Source: Henricia sp. BOLD:AAB3569
Taxonomy: Eukaryota; Echinodermata; Asteroidea; Spinulosida; Echinasteridae
Direction: 5' to 3'
Assembly (NCBI GenBank): GCA_037783545.1
Contig: JBBELK010001245.1
Coordinates: 162,256-226,255 of the forward strand
Length of the DNA stretch: 64,000 nucleotides
Under the pieces are notes generated by a model. That model saw nothing but the letters and a program-made list of their open reading frames with translations. It was not told where the DNA came from and ran no database searches. Of this stretch, positions 56,841 to 64,000 are shown in pieces. Position 1 is the first letter of the stretch. Each line of letters starts with the position of its first letter. A program made the translations under genes and the position numbers.

Positions 56841-57156
56841 TAAGGGGACAATATATTTGGAAATACTGCATGAGCTTTGGCAAATGCTAAAAGAACGAGA
56901 GAGCTTGGCTGAAGCATACCTCATATAATTTTCTCAAATATAGTTAGAGGTCCAAGTGCTCGATAAAAGCCTACGAAACACAAATATACATCAGACAGTT
57001 TTTTTAGACAAAGACTGGACAGTTTTAAACCCTTTTTAGCTTGGCACGTGCTCATGCCCAATTCAGCGAATATGGAACATGCCCACATACAAACTACATA
57101 CATGCCCCCATAAGCAAAACTGGAATAAACATGATACAATACAGACAAGACAATAC

Positions 57157-57224
57157 CTGTTAGTAGAGTGGGCCATTTCTCCTCCATGTTGTTGGCTCTC
57201 AAAGCCGATACACCTATCATGGGA
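57157..57224 (-). CDS. Exon of a minus-strand gene, unrecognised
   Basis: Very strong acceptor (GGGTTTTTTCTTTGTAG) and donor AACAG|GTATTG. The 68 nt continue the frame of the 57,706-57,798 exon: the split codon is AG|T, then PMIGVSALRANNMEEKW and PTLLT, ending with one base. The EEKWPTLL segment resembles the start of the 55,854 exon (EKWRGLL), hinting at related or duplicated exons of the same family. Confidence 0.5.
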
Positions 57225-57705
57225 CTACAAAGAAAAAACCCATAAATTTTTAATGAACTGTTGTCAGCTATGTGTTTCAATCACTGTAGCACAATCCCAC
57301 TCAATTAATTTAAATTATGCATTCACCAACCAAAAAGGTGCATAGTGCAATGTGAACATGTAGACTTGTTAGAAAATAACCAATGATTCTTAATCTGTTT
57401 TCCTTATGTCTGCCCCAAAACAACTTCGTGCACAGACAATCAGGAGTGCAGGCCGTGGTTTAGGATGAAGTACATGTAGTTCAGGGCGAAGTGGTTTTGG
57501 GGACGGTTAACCCTTTTTTGACAGTTTTCTCAAAAGTTAGACGAAGTACAGAGCTTATTTTTGCTTAGGTTGGTTTTTATCATGAATATCTAATAACGAC
57601 ACAGAGGGATAAAACTATTTGTAATGGTTTACCAATCATGTATACCGCCTTTAAGTGTTTACTGAGAAAAGGCATTATCTGATTTTCTTCAACTCATAGT
57701 CTTAC

Positions 57706-57798
57706 CTGGGAGCTACACCGGATAGATGTGCAGGGGTGGATGTGGCAAATTTTAGTCCTGCAGATGAACTTGGCCCTGGAATGCTTGGTGAAGAACTC
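57706..57798 (-). CDS. Exon of the same minus-strand gene, Ser/Pro-rich linker
   Basis: Acceptor TTTACTGTGCATTTAG and a perfect donor CTCCCAG|GTAAGA. In the frame that joins to the next exon it reads SSSPSIPGPSSSAGLKFATS then TPAHLSGVAP, a Ser/Pro/Gly-rich, probably disordered linker. It starts one base into a codon. No upstream exon is identified before the palindrome at 58.9 kb. Confidence 0.5.
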
Positions 57799-57799
57799 C

Positions 57800-58896
57800 T
57801 AAATGCACAGTAAAACATGTTAGCAAAAAGTTAAACCATGCAAGATTCCAACTTTGCCTTGTCCCATGTTTTTCAGAAAGACATCGATTTGGAGGTTAGA
57901 GCCACAGTCACAAACCAGTCACAAACCTTTCTGCCCCAAAACAGAATGAGTTGACATATTATTACAGTCAGAATACCCTAAATGTTATTTTTACAATATG
58001 ACAGTTCCATTTTTCAACAGCCAAATTTAAATGCCTCAGACGTGTGGCTCAACTTCCTCCTTGCCAGGGCTAAATATGCAAGTTCAGAAACAAGATCAAA
58101 ATGTATTTTATTTGCCGTTACTTTCATTACTTTATACCTTGGGTAAGACAACAAAATACATGAAACAAAAGTACTGGTTTGTAATACTACATGCATATTT
58201 GTTTAACATGCATATTTGTTTAACATGCATATTTGTTTAACACTGTACCTTGTACCTGTACACACACTAAATCACTGCATCATGATATAGGGCGATATAA
58301 CTGATACTGATAGAAGCATACAATGTCGCAAGGCAAACTCAAGATTCGGGTGCTTCATATTTTGGCGCATGAGGGCTATTCAAGGCTACTATTTCCGGTA
58401 GAAAATATAAATGTTCACCCATGATGCGGAAGACAGAGTTCCGCAGCCTTGGAAAGCCCCCTGCCAATGTGGAATTCGCAGGAAACAGGACAAATCGTAC
58501 CCGGGACAACTTGCAGCGACCTTTGTCAGAAATTTACCGGGACATTTTGTCGGGACATTCAGACTTTTGGCAAGAGTTTTAGTGCCACTTTTGCCGGTAC
58601 TAAATTCTTATCAACGCTCCAGTTGGCAAACGGTCGAGTTCATGACTCGACGGTATTTTTTAAAGTTTATGCCACAACTCGAATTTAAGGAAAATAATTA
58701 TTGGAATCGATAACTTGGACGATTTTAAAATACCTTTTCCATTGGCATTTCCGTCGCAAATGTTGCGTTTCCATGAAAATTCTGTGTTTTTGTCACGCCC
58801 GCCTCCATACAAAAGTGTGTGAAACTGCTGCCGGCCGAACAGTGTGTAAAGAAATAGGGCGTGCGCTAGCCCTAAAGTTAGGGCTGTAAATTGCTC
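57800..58896. other. No further gene supported; short tandem repeat at 58,190-58,241
   Basis: A 17-bp unit, TGCATATTTGTTTAACA, is repeated three times at 58,190-58,241. A 100-codon frame at 58,411-58,713 has no recognised domain. The words CCGGGACA and GTCGGGACA recur near 58,500-58,560. Confidence 0.4.
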
Positions 58897-59418
58897 GCTT
58901 TTCAAATCTGACTTATACAGTCGCAAATCACAGCCCTAAGGCAGGGTAGTACGACAATACTCAGTCTGAAACTGCTCAAATCTGACAAAGTTCTACTACA
59001 AATATCGTCCGAAGCACATCAGACCGAGCACTTTCACATACACCATTGTAATCCTGAGAGTCTAGTGTTTCATAAAATAACAGTAACGCTTACGGAATCG
59101 TCAATTTGGCCATCTACGATGTCTGGAAACATTGGACAAATTTCGGACAATGTTCTGAGCCGCATTCCCTGGGTGACGCCAATGTTTCCAGACATCGTAG
59201 ATGGCAAAATTTACGATTCCGTAAGCGTTACTGTTATTTTATGAAACACTAGACTCTCAGGACTTAAAATTGTGTATATGAAAGTGCTCGGTCTGATGTG
59301 CTTCGGACGATATTTGTAGTAGAACTTTGTCAGATTTGAGCAGTTTCAGACTGAGTATTGTCGTACTACCCTGCCTTAGGGCTGTGATTTGCGACTGTAT
59401 AAGTCAGATTTGAAAAGC
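58897..59418. repeat. 522-bp palindrome, arms about 240 bp
   Basis: Left arm 58,897-59,135 and right arm 59,179-59,418 are inverted, with only a few differences (for example CACCATTGTAATCC against GGACTTAAAATTGTG near the middle). The spacer is 43 bp. The right arm stops exactly where the retrotransposon LTR begins. Confidence 0.9.
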
Positions 59419-59730
59419 TGTAGTAGGAGCGGTATTTATCACATCAGTGGGAACACCCCTATTTATATGCGATTTGGTACCCACCCAGTCATAGCGCATG
59501 CGCACACGAGTCCTCAGTTGCCCTCTGACACACACACTCACGCACTTTACACGATGACAAGATACCTACCGGATGAACCGAGGAACTGACCGACAACAGT
59601 GTCGTTTTCGGGAGCAGTTCAGGGTTTCTCACCGTTAGTGATTTGCGGAGACCAAGCAAGACACCTTGACGACCCGTCGGAGTATGTCCCAGTCGAAGAT
59701 AGGGTGAGCGATCGTCCAAAAAACACTACA
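59419..59730 (+). mobile_element. 5' LTR of a Gypsy-type retrotransposon
   Basis: Begins TGTAGT and ends ACTACA, the required TG..CA short inverted ends, and is followed immediately by a primer-binding-site-like sequence. A TATTTATATGCG near 59,458 could be the TATA element. The 312-bp length is normal for an LTR. The 3' LTR lies beyond the window. Confidence 0.7.
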
Positions 59731-59749
59731 TTGGCGTCGTAGGCAGGAT
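59731..59749 (+). promoter_or_regulatory. Putative tRNA primer-binding site
   Basis: TTGGCGTCGTAGGCAGGAT follows the LTR end by 0-1 base. The TGG start is complementary to the universal CCA tRNA 3' end. The parent tRNA cannot be named from this sequence. Confidence 0.6.
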
Positions 59750-60130
59750 CGCTTTTCTACGTACGGACCAAAGTTTGTGGCGTGACTGGAAACCACGAGG
59801 CCGACCACGCCGCCTGTCAACGCAACCAGCTCAGCAGTAGCCGGGTGGGTAAGGAGAATTTACCCTGTAGGGCTTGAGGACTGCGCTGCGTTTTCAACGG
59901 GTGGTTTACCTTATTGCCATATAAATATAGATTTAGTTTTGGAAACGTGATTAGTAAATAAATTCACGTTTCAGGGGTAAGACATTTGTTTTTAATAAGT
60001 TTTTTGTTCGCTAACGTTAGTCGTGACGTTGTGAGATTTTTGATTACGTTAATCTCGATTCCGAATAACCGTTTCTGGTGTCGCCAGCGTTAGCGGTGGT
60101 AACGTTTAGAGGAGTTCGATACCGCTTATT

Positions 60131-60650
60131 TCGATTCCGATATTTCGTTCCCGATTTTTCGATTCGGTTTATTCGATTCCGGTTTTAGCACGACCGTGGA
60201 GAATTTGTTTTTCCAGCAGGAAACAGCGTTTTTTTTGTTTTTTTTTCACCATTTCCCACAGGAAATAGTGATTCTCTTGGTGTGATCTCATTTTTGTTTG
60301 GTTTTTGTAACGTCAGAACCAAAGGCAGAGCTTGGTTTTGCGATATTTTCAGGTCGAGGAGTGAAAGTTTCACAGGCCGTGGAAGGAGTTTCGATTCCGA
60401 TATTTCGTTCCCGATTTTTCGATTCGGTTTATTCGATTCCGGTTTTAGCACGACCGTGGAGAATTTGTTTTTCCAGCAGGAAACAGCGTTTTTTTTGTTT
60501 TTTTTTCACCATTTCCCACAGGAAATAGTGATTCTCTTGGTGTGATCTCATTTTTGTTTGGTTTTTGTAACGTCAGAACCAAAGGCAGAGCTTGGTTTTG
60601 CGATATTTTCAGGTCGAGGAGTGAAAGTTTCACAGGCCGTGGAAGGAGTT
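60131..60650 (+). repeat. Two perfect 260-bp tandem copies in the retrotransposon leader
   Basis: Copies 60,131-60,390 and 60,391-60,650 start TCGATTCCGATATTTCG and end GGCCGTGGAAGGAGTT, with no difference that I can see. They contain T-rich tracts and no gag coding sequence. They account for the duplicated open frames in this area. Confidence 0.9.
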
Positions 60651-61072
60651 TGAAGTATTTAACTCTGTATTGTTTTCTCATTTTTATAGCTTTTCTCATA
60701 AGCCTTGAGAGGTTTAACAGGCTTGTGTTTTTGCTGCTTTTAACTAGACTGGTGCTGTTCTCCGTTTTCCTTAAGTCAGGAGAAAAAGTTTGGTGCAAGA
60801 GTTTGCCCATCGCTCGGAGAGTTTGATTTTTCTTTCTTTTTTTCTGAGGAATTCTGGTTTCGCCAGTGTTCTTTGTTATACTCGCTAGTGGCAAGTTGAA
60901 ATAGGAGAAAAAGAAACTAACCAGTTGTTGTTCAGTGGTTTTTTTTTTTTAAAGAAAGTAGTAACACCGGAGCATAGCATAAAGATTTGCGTGTTCTTTT
61001 TTGTTGTTGTTAAGTGTCCAGAGTTGTAGTTTATAGTAAGATACAGGTTAGAAGTGTACCTGACCTGCTAAT

Positions 61073-62546
61073 ATGGGAAAGTTACCCATCAACTACTGCT
61101 CGTACAGGGATTTGGTCACCATCGCAGGTGTTGGTGATGTTCTGGCGAACATAATCATTGAGATGCGGAGGGCGCAAGGCGACCTGACTCCACAACACCT
61201 CACGACCCTTCCGGAGATCCAAGGCATGCAGGACATCTTGAAGCGGTTTGATTTTCGACCTTACGTGCCTTTCTCGGAGGGAGGTCAACCAGATGATGGC
61301 GCATCTTTCATGTCTAGAACCGGAAGGTCAGCGCCGGTTCCATTTTCGGCGTACCAACAAACACCCTCATCATCGATGTTTCGAGACGCATGGAATCCAC
61401 CACAGGGCCATGCTCAGCAGTATGAACAGCCGATGCCACGTTTTTCTGCGGGGCCCTATCCTTTTGACGCGTATCCTCCACCTTCATCAGGTGCATTTGC
61501 TCCTTTGCCTCGTGCTCAGGAGACACGGACACCTTACAGGGAGGCGCGATCGATCCCACAACGTCAGGAAAGTACATGTACGTCGCCTTGGTCCAGCAGA
61601 CCTGCCGTCGCCAAGCATCCGACTCTACCCAGGTCTATTTCCTATGACGGGAGGTCAAGCTGGCAGGCTTTCTTTGCAAAGTTTACTTCCTACGCTGATG
61701 AATGTGGTTGGTCAGCGAAACAACGCAGAAACAACCTATGTTGGTGTTTGGAGGGGAAAGCGAGCGAATATTACGCCATGCTTATTGAGAGGGAGTCACA
61801 TCTGGAGTACTTCGACCTAATAAGAAAGATGGAGAAGAGGTACGGGCTGAGAGATCTGCCAGAAGCAACCCAGATGCAGTTTAACTACTCCAGGCAGACG
61901 TCAGAGGAGAGTATTCTCGATTGGGCTGATCGAGTGATGACCATGGCTACGCGGGCTTTTTCTGAATCTCCCCGAGGTGCATGTACAGCGGCAGGTTGTG
62001 CTGAAGTTTTGTCAGGGATGTGCCGATCGAGAAGCAGGGCAGTATGCCATCAATTCCAGGCCGGATACCATTGAGGATGCCATTGATCTGGTAAAGTGGT
62101 TCCAGCATACGCAGAGAGCCATCTATGGAAGGCCGAGGCGGGAGGTTGTCCCGAACGTGAAGCAGATGTGTGGCCCAGAAGATGTGGAGGACATAGGGGC
62201 CGAACTCTGCAAGGTCGATGTCAACCCTCTATCATCACCTAAACAAGCTGGTACTTTGGAGCAGCGGATGACGGCTTTGGAAGGACAGATGAAATCCATC
62301 CAGGAGTCTTTGGAAAAATTGATTGTAAGGTCTCCTCGGTATTCTCGCGAGCGGTCAATGTCGCCAGGTAGAGACGCATCCCAGAGTCCTTGCTTCAAGT
62401 GTGGGAAGTTAGGCCACTTTAAGCGTGACTGTCCCAACATCAAGCAGGAAAGGTCAGTTTCCTTTGTAGACCAGTTAAACTCCAATGGGTCGGAGGAGGA
62501 GGCCGATCTCCGTCCCGCAGAACTACAGGCCACCAACCAACAGTAG
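61073..62546 (+). pseudogene. gag: Retrotransposon gag, with a frameshift near 61,965
   Basis: The frame starts ATG at 61,073. A Pro/Ser/Gln-rich N-terminal half is followed by the retrotransposon Gag core (WQAFFAKFTSYADECGW, LEGKASEYYAML, then SEESILDWADRVM). Near 61,960-61,970 the reading shifts by +1, after which the rest of the Gag core continues (VVLKFCQGCADREAG). A coiled-coil-like TLEQRMTALEGQMKSIQ and a CCHC zinc knuckle, CFKCGKLGHFKRDC, lie near 62,392-62,440. The stop is TAG at 62,544. In such elements Gag forms the particle and the knuckle binds RNA. The frameshift splits the gene and is probably a mutation. Confidence 0.85.
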
Positions 62547-63900
62547 ACCACTCAACCAACGTTCCAACGTTGTCTGATCTGGGGACCACTACCCCGGTAC
62601 ATTCACCGCCTGCAGCCAGTGCTGTGATGGAATCTGCTATTTCTAATGAGTCGGCATCGGACGAGGCTGCGTGTCTAGGTCCACGTCATGAGGTGGATGT
62701 TCCGGTGCAGCAGTTCCAGGAGTACAGTATGGCTGGAGATGGTCGTGTGCAGTGTAGCAGGACAGCAGACGAGTCTGCTGATCTCTCTGCAGATTCTAGT
62801 GAGAGAGAGGAGGAAGTAGTGGTATGTCGTCTCCACTCACGCTCAATGTTCAGTGTACGTGTCGGTTTGAACAGTACAGTTTTGAAGGCGATAGTCGACA
62901 CAGCAGCAGAGGTGACAATCATCTCAGATCGGGTTTACAATCTACTAAACCCGAAGCCACCCAAGATCAAGGAGGTGACCTTGAACACAGCGGGCAGAAA
63001 TATGAAGATGAAGGGTATAGTGGCAGGACCAGTAGAAGTCAAACTGGGGAGCCAGACCTTCATAGAGTCGGTATACGTGGCTCCGATCGAGGATGATATG
63101 CTTTTGGGAATTGACATGCTGCGTCGACACAAAGTTGACATATGCATTCAGGAGTCCAAGCTCTTGGTGGAGGGGGAGGAGATCCCGATGGTTTTTGGTT
63201 CAGAGAACCAGCCTCCAAGAGCCGCCCGGGTGTTGGTCAACAAGACAACAGTCGTACCCCCTAACTGTGTCAAGAAGGTTCCATGTATGGTGACTGCACA
63301 ATTGGAGCAGTTTGTGGTCAATCCTACCAGTCGGAATGTGCGGCTAAAGCGCAATCATCAAATTGGGAATGCAGAGGAAGTGGCTGTGGTCATGGACATT
63401 CCCGTTGCAGACATAGAGGGAAGTCTGTCTGTCAACAAGGTTGCTGCAACTTCTGACGGGGTACCTGAACACATGCATAAGCATTTACCACAGATTGCAG
63501 GAGCACTAAGGTCGACAGTGAACCGGAGCACCGGTTTCACACCAAACATGTTGATGCTAGGTCGGGAAGTCACCCAGCCAGCTGACCTGGTATTTCCATT
63601 ACCTGCTTCAGCAAGACAGCTTAGCACTCCAGACGAGTACTATGTGCAGAAATGGCCCGAGCCATTGAGAGGGCTCATGAAACTGCCCGTGCTACCCTTA
63701 AATCAACCCAGAAACGCATGAAGCGTGATTACGACCTAAGGGTTAGGACACGAGAATTTAATGAAGGTGTACTTGTTGGATACCGCCTCCATCAAGGGCA
63801 AGTGCAAAAAGTTAAGCCCACCGTGGAAGGGGCCTGCCCTCATCACCAAAAAGTTGTCGCCTTACCTGTACCGTGTCGAATATAGGAACACCATCTTCAC
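62429..63900 (+). pseudogene. pol: Retrotransposon pol remnant: protease joined to integrase C-terminus
   Basis: The frame -1 to gag is open from 62,429, overlapping the gag end by about 118 nt, as in elements that make Gag-Pol by -1 frameshifting. A retropepsin-like domain has AIVDTAAEVTIIS (catalytic Asp codon at 62,897; DTA in place of the usual DTG/DSG) and LLGIDML. Soon after VPEHMHKHL (about 63,475) the sequence jumps to an integrase C-terminal segment, with STGFTPNMLMLGREV. Reverse transcriptase, RNase H and the integrase catalytic core are absent, yet the frame continues across the junction. Further frame changes occur near 63,650 and 63,775 before the chromo/GPY-like tail (RVEYRNTIFTINHDRLKK). 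It is defective. Confidence 0.85.
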
Positions 63901-64000
63901 CATAAATCATGACAGGTTGAAAAAGTGTAATGACCGTGTCGTTTCCGAAGATCGTAGGAAGCCCAAGGAAAGTAAATCAGATATTTACTGCCTATGTAGG

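Overview
The window is eukaryotic, almost certainly metazoan, nuclear DNA. It has spliceosomal introns, AATAAA poly(A) signals, several tRNA-derived SINE families (one with an L2-type GCGCTATA tail), a Tc1/mariner relic, a rolling-circle (Helentron-like) pair and a Gypsy-type LTR element. The repeat mix and abundant TACATGTA and TAGGCCTA words suggest a marine invertebrate, perhaps a deuterostome such as an echinoderm, hemichordate or cephalochordate. The species cannot be fixed from the sequence and this is inference.

Host genes are sparse. I support: (i) the last two exons of an unrecognised plus-strand gene at 2.2-2.9 kb; (ii) the last exons of a plus-strand Death-domain gene at 15.7-16.6 kb, with a MITE in the intron; (iii) minus-strand exons with consistent splice phase at 57.8-57.1 kb, and a further minus-strand exon at 55.6-55.9 kb of a recurrent uncharacterised family; (iv) weaker candidate exons at 38.8-39.4 kb (plus) and 48.1-47.6 kb (minus). 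Nearly everything else is mobile or repeated.

Layout: 0-1.8 kb, tandem repeats rich in TGACGTCA; 2-17 kb, low gene density with hairpins, SINEs, MITEs and a C-rich minisatellite; 17.8-23.8 kb, SINEs and a 4.8 kb palindrome carrying a decayed transposon-associated gene and split by an insertion with a 4-bp target duplication; 23.8-28.8 kb, a second large inverted repeat built from the same family as 0-1.8 kb; 30.8-31.7 kb, two foldback elements; 33.3-36.6 kb, a transposon with 1.1 kb inverted arms; 37.9-47 kb, repeated modules and a second long-TIR transposon (41.9-45.1 kb); 48.2-54.2 kb, two Helentron-like elements in tandem; 54.9-55.1 kb, an internally deleted Tc1 transposase; 58.9-59.4 kb, a 522 bp palindrome abutting the 5' LTR of a Gypsy-type retrotransposon that runs off the window end, with a frameshifted gag and a pol deleted between protease and the integrase C-terminus.

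The main theme is inverted-repeat (foldback) DNA at scales from about 90 bp to about 5 kb, many with near-identical arms, and nested insertions whose order can be read directly.
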